Source: Burkholderia pyrrocinia (GTDB lineage: Bacteria; Pseudomonadota; Gammaproteobacteria; Burkholderiales; Burkholderiaceae). Taken from it: 64,000 bases of DNA. The translations under genes were made by a program, and so were the position numbers. Positions 53,447 to 63,694 of this stretch are shown in pieces. The notes under the pieces were generated by a model. It worked only from the letters and a program-made list of their open reading frames with translations. It ran no database searches and was not told where the DNA came from. Location of the stretch: positions 868,001-932,000 of the forward strand of contig NZ_CP024902.1 of assembly GCF_003330765.1 (NCBI RefSeq), read 5' to 3'. How positions within the stretch are numbered: the stretch's first letter is position 1; every line of letters starts with the position of its first letter.

Positions 53447-54751
53447 TTACGCGTCGAACAGCGCGGCGCCGATGTACGAACCGGGTTGCGCGCCCGGCGG
53501 ACACGCGAAGATCGCGCTGCCGACGTGCGTGGTGAACTGGTTCATGATGTCCAGCTTCGCGAGCTTCTCGTTGATCGGGATGAAGCCCTTGCGCGGGTCG
53601 CGCTGGTGCGCGACGAACATCAGCCCCGCGTCGTACTCGGTCTGCTGGCGCCACGGCGGCCAGCGCTCGATGTAGAAGTTCGCGCTGTCGTTGTACGAAT
53701 ACGCGCGGCGCAGGATCTGCGCGCCGTTGTTGAGCTGCGGCGACGCGAGACGCGCGTGCGCGTTGTCGGGGATCACCGAATTGCCGTCCTTGTCGACCGC
53801 GTCGAGGTCGAGCGCGTCGAATTCCTGCTTGCCGCCGAGCGGCGCGCCGCTGTACTTCTTGCGGCCGAACACCTGCTCCTGGAAGCCGAGCTCGGTGTTG
53901 TCCCAGTGTTCGAGCGTGATGCGGATGCGGCGCACGACCGTATAGGTGCCGCCGTTCATCCACGCAGGGCCTTCGTTGCCGGCCCACACGAATGCGTTCA
54001 TCGCGGCCGGGTCGTCGCGCGACGGGTTCATCGTGCCGTCCTTGAAGCCCATCAGGTTGCGCGGCGTCTCGCCCGGCTTGCCGGACGTGAAGCCGGCCTG
54101 GCCCCAGCGCATCTGCACGGCCTTGCCGCCGAGGCGCACGAGCTGGCGCACCGCATGGAACGCGACCTGCGCGTCGTTCGCGCACGCCTGGATGAACAGG
54201 TCGCCGCCCGTCTTCTCCGGAATCAGCTGGTCGCCGTTGAAGCGCGGCAGGTCGACGAGCGCGGCCGGGCGCTGCTTCGCGAGGCCGTAGCGGTCCTTGC
54301 CCGCGACTGCGAACAGGCCGGGCCCGAAGCCGAACGTGATCGTCAGCCGCGACGGGCCGATGCCGAGCGCGTCACCCGAGTCGGCCGGCGCTGCGTCGTC
54401 GCCGCCGGTCGCCGGCAGCGGCTGCGCGGTGTCGCCGCGCGTCAGGCGTGCGGCCGCGTCGGTCCACGTCTTCAGCAGCGCGATCACGTCCGCGCGTTTG
54501 TCGGTCGCGAGATCGAGCGCCGCGAAATACGCGTTGCGCTGCTGCGGCGTCGTGATGCCGCCCTGGTGCTTGCCGTAGAACGGCTCGAGGTCGTCGTCGT
54601 GCGCGTGCGCATCCGGGGCGGCCGTGGCGGCATCGGCCGCGCGCGCGGCCGGCATCGCGCCCGCAGCGAGGCCGGCGGCCACCGCCGCGCCGCCGGCTTT
54701 CAGGAAGCCGCGGCGCGCAGGGCGCGACGGCGGGTTCGAATCGTCTGCCAT
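53447..54751 (-). CDS. efeB: Dyp-type haem peroxidase, EfeB-like, Tat-exported
   Basis: This 434-residue periplasmic peroxidase/deferrochelatase has a Tat signal (RRGFLKAGGAAVAAGLAAGA). The Dyp motif is in NLMGFKDGTMNPSRDD (catalytic Asp), with a long EfeB-specific insert containing NTELGFQEQVFGRKKYSG and TEYDAGLMFVAHQRDPRKGF near the haem. The usual partners EfeU and EfeO are missing here. Instead the gene is 11 bp downstream of an exported beta-propeller gene and the OprB porin. That operon starts beneath candidate Fur boxes, so iron control is likely. Confidence 0.92.
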   Translation of the reverse strand: MADDSNPPSRPARRGFLKAGGAAVAAGLAAGAMPAARAADAATAAPDAHAHDDDLEPFYGKHQGGITTPQQRNAYFAALDLATDKRADVIALLKTWTDAAARLTRGDTAQPLPATGGDDAAPADSGDALGIGPSRLTITFGFGPGLFAVAGKDRYGLAKQRPAALVDLPRFNGDQLIPEKTGGDLFIQACANDAQVAFHAVRQLVRLGGKAVQMRWGQAGFTSGKPGETPRNLMGFKDGTMNPSRDDPAAMNAFVWAGNEGPAWMNGGTYTVVRRIRITLEHWDNTELGFQEQVFGRKKYSGAPLGGKQEFDALDLDAVDKDGNSVIPDNAHARLASPQLNNGAQILRRAYSYNDSANFYIERWPPWRQQTEYDAGLMFVAHQRDPRKGFIPINEKLAKLDIMNQFTTHVGSAIFACPPGAQPGSYIGAALFDA

Positions 54752-54762
54752 GGTCGGCTCCG

Positions 54763-55896
54763 TTACTTCGCGAGCATCAGCGTGTTGACGTCGTCCTGGA
54801 CGTAATAGAAGCCGTCGCCGGCCGGCGTCATCGCGATCCCGAACAGGTCGCCGTTGCCGGGCGGCGATTGCGCCTTGTCGGTGTCGATCCAGCGTGCGTA
54901 GAGCTGCTTGCCGGCGGCCGGATCGATCTCGACGACCTGGCCGTTCAGCGCATTGGTTGCGAGCAGATGGCCGTTCGGCGCGGTCGCGAGCGCGAGCGGG
55001 CGGTGCAGGAAGCCGTCGGCCGTGACCTGGCGGCCGACGCCCGCGCTCGTGTCGCGCGTGAGCGGATCGTCGATCTCGACGATCCGGTTGCCGATCGCGT
55101 CGGACACGTACAGCTTCTTCTGGTCGCCCGACAGCGCGAGGCCCGTCGGGCCGACGAGGAACACGCCCTTGTCGGCCTGCGCGCCGAGACCGCTCGCGAC
55201 GACCGTTTCCTGCTTGATGACGGGAGGCTTGCCGGCCGGTACGTCGACGTCGAGGCGCAGCACCGTCGCCTGCTTGTAGACGGGTGGGTTGCCGTCCGCG
55301 CCGCCGACGCCGAAGCCGGCCATGCTGACGAACAGCGTCGCGCCGTCGCCGCGGTCGACCACGGCCATGTTGCCCCACGGGTCGTTGATGTTCGGGCTCG
55401 ACCACGTCGATGCGATCTTGCCTTGCGGATCGAGCACGATCAGGCAGCCGGCGCCCTTCGTCGACGTCGTGCCGTCGTTGCTCGGCGTGCTGCCGACGAT
55501 CACCCAGCCCGACTTCAGCATCGTCATCGCGGTCGACAGGCCGACGCCGCCCGGGCATGCCTTCAGGTCGCGCGGAATCGTCGCGAACACGCTCATCTGC
55601 TTCGTCGACGGGCGGTAGTTGACGATCGTGCTGCCCGTGCCCTGCAGGTTCGCCGCGTTGTTGAAGTTGTCGACGAGCACGTCGCCGGCCTGGATCGTGC
55701 CGGCCGACACCGGCGCGACCGCGATCGCGTACGGGTTCTGGTCGCCGTTGTCGGGCACCGTGTTGACGAGCAGCGTGTGGCGATGCAGCGTCTCGAGGAA
55801 GCCTTGCGGCTCGGCAAACGCGCCGGCGGCGGCCGTCAGCGCGGCGGCGGCCAGTGCGCCCGTCGCGAGGCGGCGAAGCGGGGCGGATTGAATCAT
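54763..55896 (-). CDS. Exported beta-propeller (NHL/SMP-30-like) protein
   Basis: This 377-residue protein has a clear signal peptide (LATGALAAAALTAAAGAFA, cut before EPQGF). Repeated propeller blades follow, seen as GDVLVDNFNNAANLQGTGST, WVIVGSTPSNDG, KLYVSDAIGNRIVEIDDP, and LLATNALNGQVVEIDPAAGK. ATG 55896 follows AGGAGA. It sits between the OprB gene (67 bp) and efeB (11 bp) in one operon. No catalytic residues are evident; it may bind a ligand or partner in the periplasm. Confidence 0.82.
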   Translation of the reverse strand: MIQSAPLRRLATGALAAAALTAAAGAFAEPQGFLETLHRHTLLVNTVPDNGDQNPYAIAVAPVSAGTIQAGDVLVDNFNNAANLQGTGSTIVNYRPSTKQMSVFATIPRDLKACPGGVGLSTAMTMLKSGWVIVGSTPSNDGTTSTKGAGCLIVLDPQGKIASTWSSPNINDPWGNMAVVDRGDGATLFVSMAGFGVGGADGNPPVYKQATVLRLDVDVPAGKPPVIKQETVVASGLGAQADKGVFLVGPTGLALSGDQKKLYVSDAIGNRIVEIDDPLTRDTSAGVGRQVTADGFLHRPLALATAPNGHLLATNALNGQVVEIDPAAGKQLYARWIDTDKAQSPPGNGDLFGIAMTPAGDGFYYVQDDVNTLMLAK

Positions 55897-55963
55897 CTGG
55901 GTCTCTCCTGGGGGGCGCGCCGCCGTGGTGGCGCGCGAAAAACGGGTGGCGTGGGTGCGGCGC

Positions 55964-57430
55964 TCAGAACGTGATGGTCGTGCGCGCGCCGAGCACGAAC
56001 GTGTTGCGCAGCGGCTGGGTTGCGTCGCTCGGGTTCTGGCCGGCGCCTGCATTGAACGTGTACTGCGCGTCGGCCTGGATCACCCACCACGGGTTGACCT
56101 GGTACTGGTAGGTCGCCTCGATGGCCGTCTCGCGGGTGCGCACGCCGTACGGGCCCGTCGCGAACGTCTGCGCGGTCTGGTCGAGATCGGTCACGTGGCG
56201 GCCGACCTGGATGTACGTGACGCCGAGGCCGACGCTGTCGTTGTCGCGGCCTTCGAACGGCGCCTTCAGCACGACGCCCGCGTTGGCCGAGAAGCTCACC
56301 AGGTTGCGGTCGCCCGGCGCGCCCATCACGCGCGCGAACACGCCGAGGCTCCGCGGGCCGGTTGGGTCGGGGCGCCAGATCATCTGGTCGGCCACCGCGT
56401 AGAAGCTGTAGTTGCCGTGACGCTGCCGCGCGTTGCCGTTCGACGCGGGATCCGAGAGCGACAGCCCGTCGGTGCCGACGTTCTGGTCCGCGAAGCGGCC
56501 GTTGTGATACCAGACGCCGATCTTGTAGGTGCCCGGCAGCCCGTTCGAGCGGCCGGTGTCCATTTCGCCGTCGGACGGCTGGTTCAGCGCGTACTGCAGC
56601 TCGCCGATGTAGAGCGTGCCGTTGTGCAGGTTGAAGTTCGTGCCGCTCAGGTTGGTCGGGTTGTTGCCGAGCGGATCGCCGTCGAACACGCCCGCGAGCG
56701 CGGTGAGCTTCGGTGTGATCTGTGCGCGCACGCGCACGCCGAGGCCCGCGAGCGGATAGGCGGGGCCGCCATTGGGCAGGTCGTATGACGGCAGCGCGGG
56801 CCAGCCGAACATCGTGTTGACGAACGTGTTCGCGTACGTGCTGACCATGAATTCCTGGTCCAGGCTCTGCTGGCCGATCTTCACGTCGACGCGCTTGTCG
56901 AGGAACGACTGCTGGTACCACAGCTCCCACAGGCGCGTCGTGTCCTGCGCCTCGATGCCGCTCGCGGTGTTGAGCGTGCCGAGGTTCGCTGCGCTCAGGT
57001 TGCGGCCGTGGATCTGCAGCGCGCTGACGTTGAAGGTGCCGCCGGGCAGGCCGATCGCCTTCTGCGTGTCGACCGTCAGTGTCGCCGTCGTCAGCCCGTC
57101 GTACGTGCCGCCTCGGTTCAGGCCGCCGCGCAGGTTCGCGAGGTATTCGCTGGTTTCGGTGATCTGCAGCGTCGCGCCGTACTTGCCGAGCCACGGGCGG
57201 ATGCCGCCCATGTCGCCGAGCAGGGTCTGGCGGGTCCAGATACCGGTCCACATGTTGGTCGGCTTCGCCTGGATAGCGAGATCGGCCTCGGGCGCTTCGG
57301 GCTGCGCGTCGACCGGCGTGCCGGCGAACGCGACCGTGCTGGCGAGCGTCGCGCACGCGACGAGGGCCGCACGGACGGCGGGGCGCATCCGGGCGCGGAC
57401 GCTGTCTCCGTGGAACGACGCAACCTTCAT
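55964..57430 (-). CDS. OprB family outer-membrane porin
   Basis: This 488-residue protein has a signal peptide (RPAVRAALVACATLASTVAFA). Carbohydrate-selective porin features follow: WTRQTLLGDMGGIRPWLGKY, TETSEYLANLRGGLNRGGTY with DGLTTATLTVD, LWELWYQQSFLDKRVDVKIG with QQSLDQEFM, and a C-terminal strand ending in Phe (FVLGARTTITF), as in outer-membrane barrels. Family members admit glucose and other small solutes. As the first gene of an operon with a propeller and an EfeB-like peroxidase under putative Fur boxes, the actual substrate may relate to iron. Confidence 0.9.
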   Translation of the reverse strand: MKVASFHGDSVRARMRPAVRAALVACATLASTVAFAGTPVDAQPEAPEADLAIQAKPTNMWTGIWTRQTLLGDMGGIRPWLGKYGATLQITETSEYLANLRGGLNRGGTYDGLTTATLTVDTQKAIGLPGGTFNVSALQIHGRNLSAANLGTLNTASGIEAQDTTRLWELWYQQSFLDKRVDVKIGQQSLDQEFMVSTYANTFVNTMFGWPALPSYDLPNGGPAYPLAGLGVRVRAQITPKLTALAGVFDGDPLGNNPTNLSGTNFNLHNGTLYIGELQYALNQPSDGEMDTGRSNGLPGTYKIGVWYHNGRFADQNVGTDGLSLSDPASNGNARQRHGNYSFYAVADQMIWRPDPTGPRSLGVFARVMGAPGDRNLVSFSANAGVVLKAPFEGRDNDSVGLGVTYIQVGRHVTDLDQTAQTFATGPYGVRTRETAIEATYQYQVNPWWVIQADAQYTFNAGAGQNPSDATQPLRNTFVLGARTTITF

Positions 57431-57566
57431 ATCAAATCCCTGGTTCTATTTGGTGTGGAGTGCTGCTTGTCGGCCGCTGTCCGGGCGCTCGGCACCGATC
57501 GGCGAAGGCAGGAAGAAGAGCGCAACGCGGCGCATCGTAGGAGTATCAAATGCGAAAGTCAATGCA

Positions 57567-57585
57567 AACGAGAATGATTCGCATC
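57567..57585 (-). promoter_or_regulatory. Fur box candidate upstream of oprB
   Basis: On the minus strand GATGCGAATCATTCTCGTT resembles the 19-bp Fur consensus GATAATGATAATCATTATC (AAT-ATT core). It lies about 140 bp upstream of the oprB ATG in an AT-rich stretch, fitting iron repression of the oprB-propeller-efeB operon. Confidence 0.55.
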
Positions 57586-57664
57586 TGAATTACTGATTGT
57601 AATAAGGGAGCTTACGGATAAGGCTCGGCGGGTGTTTGGTGCAGAGGTAAACCGTAAATATCGA

Positions 57665-57683
57665 TGTAATGATAATGAATGGT
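57665..57683. promoter_or_regulatory. Second Fur box candidate
   Basis: TGTAATGATAATGAATGGT matches the 19-bp Fur consensus at 12 positions, including the TAATGATAAT core. It lies about 100 bp from the first candidate in the same control region. Confidence 0.4.
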
Positions 57684-57981
57684 TCGATGCGGATCGATGC
57701 TTCGCGGGGAGGGCGCGCAACGGGCGTGCGGCGTGCGTGAAGGCGGCGTTGCGGTGTGCCGGATCGGCGTCGGCGCAGATTTTTTGATGCGATGTCGCCG
57801 GCTGCAGGAACTCCGTGCTTACCCGGTGTCCAAACGGGGCTGGATGGGGGTTGCGGGCGGCGCAGGCCCGCCTGTAAGGCGGGTAGTGGCCGTCATGACC
57901 TTGTTTTAAAAGGGTTTTGTGCTGTTTTCGTGCGTTTTCCCCGCTGCCTCGCCGCCCTGAAAATTCGTCTGGTTTCCCTTC

Positions 57982-58010
57982 TTGAATTTGTCAAAACCCG
58001 TCCATATAAT
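57982..58010 (+). promoter_or_regulatory. groES sigma-70 promoter
   Basis: TTGAAT (57982-57987), a 17-bp spacer and a perfect TATAAT (58005-58010) lie directly before CIRCE. The sequence also contains CTTGAA and CCATATAA, so a sigma-32-type promoter may overlap. Confidence 0.82.
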
Positions 58011-58036
58011 TAGCACTCGCTGCACGTGAGTGCTAA
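58010..58036 (+). promoter_or_regulatory. CIRCE element (HrcA operator)
   Basis: TTAGCACTC (58010-58018), nine bases, and GAGTGCTAA (58028-58036) form the perfect 9-N9-9 CIRCE palindrome. It overlaps the end of the -10 region and the transcription start, where HrcA represses groESL until heat shock. Confidence 0.95.
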
Positions 58037-58109
58037 CAATTCTCTGCCGGGCGATCCGCCGGGCAGATTCCCTAAGCGTTCTTCAATCTCAGTCAAGAGA
58101 GGAGTGAAT

Positions 58110-58403
58110 ATGAACCTTCGTCCTTTGCACGATCGCGTGATCGTCAAGCGCCTGGATCAGGAAACCAAGACCGCCTCGGGCATCGTGATCCCCGAAGCAG
58201 CAGCCGAGAAGCCGGACCAGGGTGAAATCCTGGCGGTCGGCCCGGGCAAGCGCGACGACAAGGGCGCCCTGATCGCGCTCGACGTGAAGGTCGGCGATCG
58301 CGTCCTGTTCGGCAAGTACGCCGGCCAGACCGTGAAGGTCGACGGCCAGGAACTGCTGGTCATGCGCGAAGAAGACATCATGGCCGTGGTCAACGCCAAG
58401 TAA
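58110..58403 (+). CDS. groES: Co-chaperonin GroES
   Basis: This 97-residue heptameric lid of the GroEL chamber begins [20 protein letters not shown]. It has the mobile-loop [14 protein letters not shown] and ends [19 protein letters not shown]. The ATG at 58110 follows GAGAGGAG. An in-frame open stretch upstream crosses the CIRCE element and is leader sequence. It is the first gene of the groESL operon, with groEL 46 bp downstream. Confidence 0.98.
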   Translation: MNLRPLHDRVIVKRLDQETKTASGIVIPEAAAEKPDQGEILAVGPGKRDDKGALIALDVKVGDRVLFGKYAGQTVKVDGQELLVMREEDIMAVVNAK

Positions 58404-58446
58404 GCGTCCTCCAACGGTACATATTCCCAAGAATTCAAGGAGTTAG

Positions 58447-60090
<1,644 letters not shown>

Positions 60091-60145
60091 TCGACTTCGG
60101 TCGATGGTGTCCGGAACGCGCAGCGATGCGCGTTCCAGCCAAAAG

Positions 60146-60177
60146 AAAAGACCCGCAGCGATGCGGGTCTTTTTTTA
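60146..60177 (+). terminator. Rho-independent terminator of groESL
   Basis: AAAAGACCCGCA (60146-60157), loop GCGA and TGCGGGTCTTTT (60162-60173) form a 12-bp stem, followed by TTTATT. Confidence 0.93.
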
Positions 60178-60235
60178 TTGGCGCGCGGGATTCGATGCGC
60201 GCGCGGGCCGGGCGTTCACGCCCGCCGCGCGTGTT

Positions 60236-61102
60236 TCAATGCCGGTGCGACGTCCTCGGCACCGGGTCGACCTTCGCGGCCGGCGGCGTGTCCGAGTCTT
60301 CGTTGCTGCGCGCCCAGAAGAACCGATCGGGCAGGTGCGCGCCCATGCCGGGCCGGAACGCGTCGCGCACGGCCTGGTACAGGTACTCCTGCGCCTCGCG
60401 GACTGCCTCGGGCGGCTCCTGGCCGTTCGCGAGCAGCGCCGCGATGGCCGCGCCGAGCGTGTCGGTGATGCCCATCAGCCGATGCGGCGAGCGATCCCAC
60501 ATGTCTTCGCGGAGTTGGCCTTCCTCGCCGTATAGCGTGTTGACGAGCCGGTGCGAGCCCATCTCGGAGGTCAGGATGTACTCGCAGCCCTGCGACAGCA
60601 GGTGCGAGACGGCCGCGTCGAGATTCGGCGCCTCGGCGTCGCCGTCAGGCTGCGCGAGCGCGATCAGCGTTGCGTAGTCGGCAACCAGCAGCGTCGTCTG
60701 CGGCGCCAGCAGGTCGGCGATCGATTCGCGCAGGTCGTCGGCCGCGAGCACGTGCTCGTCGTCGAGCGTGAAGTCCGGTGCGAGCACGAGCGGCACGCCG
60801 TCGTAGTCGGCGACGACCTCGGCGATCGCGCTCACGACTTCCGCGCGCGTCGCCGCGCCGATCTTGAACGCGGCAACCGGCATGTCTTCGAGCAGCATGC
60901 GCGCCTGGGCGGCGACGACGTCGGGATCGAGGCCGGTCACTTCGTCGCAGGCGGCCGAGTCGCGCACGGTGTAGCCCGTCAGGACGGACACGCCGTGACA
61001 GCCCATGCTCGCCAGGGTCATCAGATCGGCTTGGATGCCAGAGCCGCCGGTGGGATCGGACAGGCCGAAGGTGAGGACGATCGGAGGGGCGTTGCTGGAC
61101 AT
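60236..61102 (-). CDS. thiD: Hydroxymethylpyrimidine/phosphomethylpyrimidine kinase-like (ThiD)
   Basis: This 288-residue ribokinase-fold protein would phosphorylate HMP/HMP-P in thiamin synthesis. The N-terminal LTFGLSDPTGGSGIQADLMT, then LASMGCHGVSVLTGYTVRDS, matches ThiD. The C-terminal anion-hole motif is divergent, GITDTLGAAIAALLANG, where GTGDTF is usual. Catalytic Asp is retained in TDT, but the altered motif leaves some doubt about activity. ATG 61102 gives the family start. It is divergent from the rubredoxin gene. Confidence 0.82.
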   Translation of the reverse strand: MSSNAPPIVLTFGLSDPTGGSGIQADLMTLASMGCHGVSVLTGYTVRDSAACDEVTGLDPDVVAAQARMLLEDMPVAAFKIGAATRAEVVSAIAEVVADYDGVPLVLAPDFTLDDEHVLAADDLRESIADLLAPQTTLLVADYATLIALAQPDGDAEAPNLDAAVSHLLSQGCEYILTSEMGSHRLVNTLYGEEGQLREDMWDRSPHRLMGITDTLGAAIAALLANGQEPPEAVREAQEYLYQAVRDAFRPGMGAHLPDRFFWARSNEDSDTPPAAKVDPVPRTSHRH

Positions 61103-61356
61103 GTAAAAATGGGGCAAGAGAAAAACGGGAAAGCGACGGACATGCGGACGGCGAGGCGAAATGGGCTTTTTCGGCCCTGTGTTGCCCGGCAGGCCGCACT
61201 TTTCAGCCATTATGCGGCGGAATCCGGCTCGCACGACGGATTTTTTAGCGCAGCGCAACGTAGTCGCCGTACTCCAGCGCGATTGCTAGGCAGTCCGGCC
61301 CCGACACGGTACCATCATGGCTCCCGAATTTACCGACTTTCCCAACGCGGCTTAAG

Positions 61357-61527
61357 ATGGAATACAAGAGCTGGATGTGCCTGATTTGTGGCTGGATTTA
61401 CGACGAAGAAGCCGGGCTGCCGGAAGAGGGCATTGCCCCGGGCACGCGCTGGGAAGACGTCCCGATCAACTGGACGTGTCCTGAATGCGGCGCTCGCAAG
61501 GAAGACTTCGAGATGGTCCAGATCTGA
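61357..61527 (+). CDS. Rubredoxin
   Basis: This 56-residue electron carrier has two CxxC knuckles binding one Fe: WMCLICGWIYDEEAGLPEEG and NWTCPECGARKEDFEMV. GIAPGTRWEDVP between them is also canonical. The ATG at 61357 starts EYKSWMC. Rubredoxins at this chromosomal position accept electrons for oxidative-stress enzymes or hydroxylases; no partner is adjacent. It is divergent from thiD with a 254-bp gap. Confidence 0.95.
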   Translation: MEYKSWMCLICGWIYDEEAGLPEEGIAPGTRWEDVPINWTCPECGARKEDFEMVQI

Positions 61528-61631
61528 TCGGACCCTTGGCCCACGGACACACCGCTCAGGCCTCGCATCGGCCCGGCGCTCGCGCACCGAGGTTGGCGCG
61601 AGCAACTTGACGATGACAGGCGCGCGTGTCC

Positions 61632-62933
61632 ATGACGTCCGATCCGGCGAACGTTCCCCAACCTGACGCACTGCCCAACCCGCGTGGCGGGGCCGTGCGC
61701 GCGGCCGACGCGTGGCTTGCGGCTGCTGCCGACGCATTCGAGCGTCGCGACGACGCGGCCGCGCCGCTGTCCGCTGCCGCGGCCGTGCTGGCGGAAGCCG
61801 GCTGGCTTTCGGCCGCGCGTTTCGCGGGGCAACTGTCGGCCGCCGCGCCGCTCGTCGCTGTCGAGCCGACTTCGGCCGGCTGGCGTGCCGCGCTGCGCGA
61901 TTTCCGCGCAGCCGTCGGGCGCCACAACCTGCGCGAGCTCGCCTGCTCGCCCGTTCTCTTCGAGCATTTCCGTGCGTTGCGTGCGCAAAGCGCAGCCGAC
62001 CTGCGCGCGAGCGCGCCGCTCGACGCGCTCGCGCTCGTCGGCCGTGCGGTGCCGCCGGCCACGCTGCGCGCGCTGCCCGATGCGATTGCGACCCGGATAC
62101 GCGCCCGCTACGAGCAGGCGCTGCTCGGCGTGCTGCGTGCGCAGCACGGCGCGCCCGACGCGGCGCTCGACGAACTCGATGCGATGCTGGCCGCGCTCGC
62201 CGACGACGGGCCGTACGATTTCTGGCGGCTCGCGACCGCGTGCCTGCGCGCGCTGCGCGCAAGCAGCGCGCCCGAGCTGAAGCGCTTTCTCGCGCGGACG
62301 AACCTGCTGCTCGGCGAGCACGCGCAGGGCCGGCGCAGCGCGCCGCCCGAACTCGTGCGCGAGACGATTGCGCTGTTGTGGCGCGATTTCGCGCTGTTCG
62401 GCGCCGCGGCCGAGGACGTCGCGCTCGTCGACGTGCTGCACGACTACGGGCTGACGGTCGACTGGCACGTCGCCGGCACGCCCGCGTCCGAAGCGCTGTG
62501 GGAGGCCGATGCCGCGCGGGCTGAGCACGACGCGGTTGCCGTCGCGCCGACCCGCGCGCTCGGCGTCGTGACCGTCAATGCGCATGCATATGAGGATTTC
62601 CTGCAGACGGCCGATGCGTCGATGGCCGACCTCGCGGCCGATCCGGCCGCAGCCGACGCGGGCGCCGCGTGGCACGCGTCCGGCGCCGCCTACCGGGTCG
62701 GTACGGCGGCGTGCGCGCTCGGGCTCGGCCACGCGGCGCTGCTGGCCGATACGCTCGGCCTGGCGTGGCGCCGTGCGGCGCACGGCGTGCCGCTCGCCGA
62801 CGGCGGCCTCGACGCGCACGGTCACGCGTCCGACATGTTGCGCGCGGCGCTGCTGAAGATCGCGGCCGGCGTCGCGCCGCCGGACCTCACTGCGGCGTCC
62901 GCGGCGCTTGGCGCGGCGCTCGGCCGGACCTGA
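61632..62933 (+). CDS. Hypothetical Ala-rich helical protein
   Basis: This 433-residue protein is almost entirely helical, with no signal peptide or membrane segment. Sections such as PDAALDELDAMLAALADDGP, FWRLATACLRALRASSAPEL and KRFLARTNLLLGEHAQGRRS recall FimL and the N-terminal region of ChpA, type IV-pilus signalling proteins whose genes often follow rubredoxin in proteobacteria. No phospho-accepting Hpt histidine motif is certain. I regard it as an uncharacterised protein. ATG 61632 is used; GTG 61626 lies just before it. Confidence 0.7.
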   Translation: MTSDPANVPQPDALPNPRGGAVRAADAWLAAAADAFERRDDAAAPLSAAAAVLAEAGWLSAARFAGQLSAAAPLVAVEPTSAGWRAALRDFRAAVGRHNLRELACSPVLFEHFRALRAQSAADLRASAPLDALALVGRAVPPATLRALPDAIATRIRARYEQALLGVLRAQHGAPDAALDELDAMLAALADDGPYDFWRLATACLRALRASSAPELKRFLARTNLLLGEHAQGRRSAPPELVRETIALLWRDFALFGAAAEDVALVDVLHDYGLTVDWHVAGTPASEALWEADAARAEHDAVAVAPTRALGVVTVNAHAYEDFLQTADASMADLAADPAAADAGAAWHASGAAYRVGTAACALGLGHAALLADTLGLAWRRAAHGVPLADGGLDAHGHASDMLRAALLKIAAGVAPPDLTAASAALGAALGRT

Positions 62934-63115
62934 CGAACAAGGGGACGGACACGCGGCGGCGGCCCTTGCCGCGCGGGCCCGCAACAGGCTGCCGACAGCG
63001 CCCGCGCGCGTGTTAGAGTGCCATGTGATCCGCGCGCGCCGTTGCCAGCGCGGCGCGGCGTTGCTTGTTGATCGCGGCCCGGTCAGGCCGCGGCGTCTTT
63101 GCTAAAATTCAAACC

Positions 63116-63694
63116 ATGTCAAAGCCTTCCGATCGCATCAATCTCACCAACCAGTTCCTGATCGCCATGCCCAACATGGCCGATCCGACGTTTTCGGGAA
63201 CGGTGGTCTATCTTTGCGATCACAGCGAGCGCGGTGCGCTCGGCCTCGTCATCAACCGTCCCACCGACATCGACCTCGAATCGCTGTTCAACCGCATCGA
63301 CCTGAAGCTCGACATCGAGCCGCTGCTGCACATTCCGGTGTACTTCGGCGGCCCGGTCCAGACCGAGCGCGGCTTCGTGCTGCACGAGCCGGTGGAAGGC
63401 GCGAGCTACAACTCGTCGATGTCCGTCGAGGGCGGGCTGGAGATGACGACGTCAAAGGACGTGCTCGAGGCGGTCGCGACAGGCACTGGCCCGAAGCGCT
63501 TCCTGCTGACGCTCGGCCATGCGGGCTGGGGTGCAGGGCAGCTCGAGGAAGAAATTTCCCGCAACGGCTGGCTGACCGTGGCCGCCGATCCGCGCATCGT
63601 GTTCGACACACCGGCCGAGGAGCGTTTCGAAGCCGCGCTCGGCCTGCTCGGCGTCAGTTCGTCGATGCTGTCCGGCGAAGCAGGGCACGCATGA
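63116..63694 (+). CDS. yqgE: YqgE/AlgH family protein (UPF0301)
   Basis: This 192-residue cytoplasmic protein has the family signatures [56 protein letters not shown] and [20 protein letters not shown]. The biochemical role is unknown; AlgH was named for an effect on alginate production in Pseudomonas. It overlaps ruvX by four bases (ATGA), the conserved yqgE-ruvX arrangement. The ATG at 63116 matches the family N-terminus. Confidence 0.95.

Larger units (their letters stand above)
57431..58109. other. Divergent control region between the oprB operon and groESL
   Basis: This 679-bp region contains no supported gene. Its left part carries two Fur-box candidates (57567-57585 and 57665-57683). 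Its right end carries the groES promoter, CIRCE element and leader. The middle (57700-57950) is ordinary GC-rich sequence with a small CCCGCC/GGCGGG hairpin (57868-57883). Confidence 0.5.

Noticed and set aside
58026..58109. Upstream start for GroES at 58026
   Set aside because: The added residues would be translated from the CIRCE element and 5' leader. The canonical GroES N-terminus and Shine-Dalgarno are at 58110.
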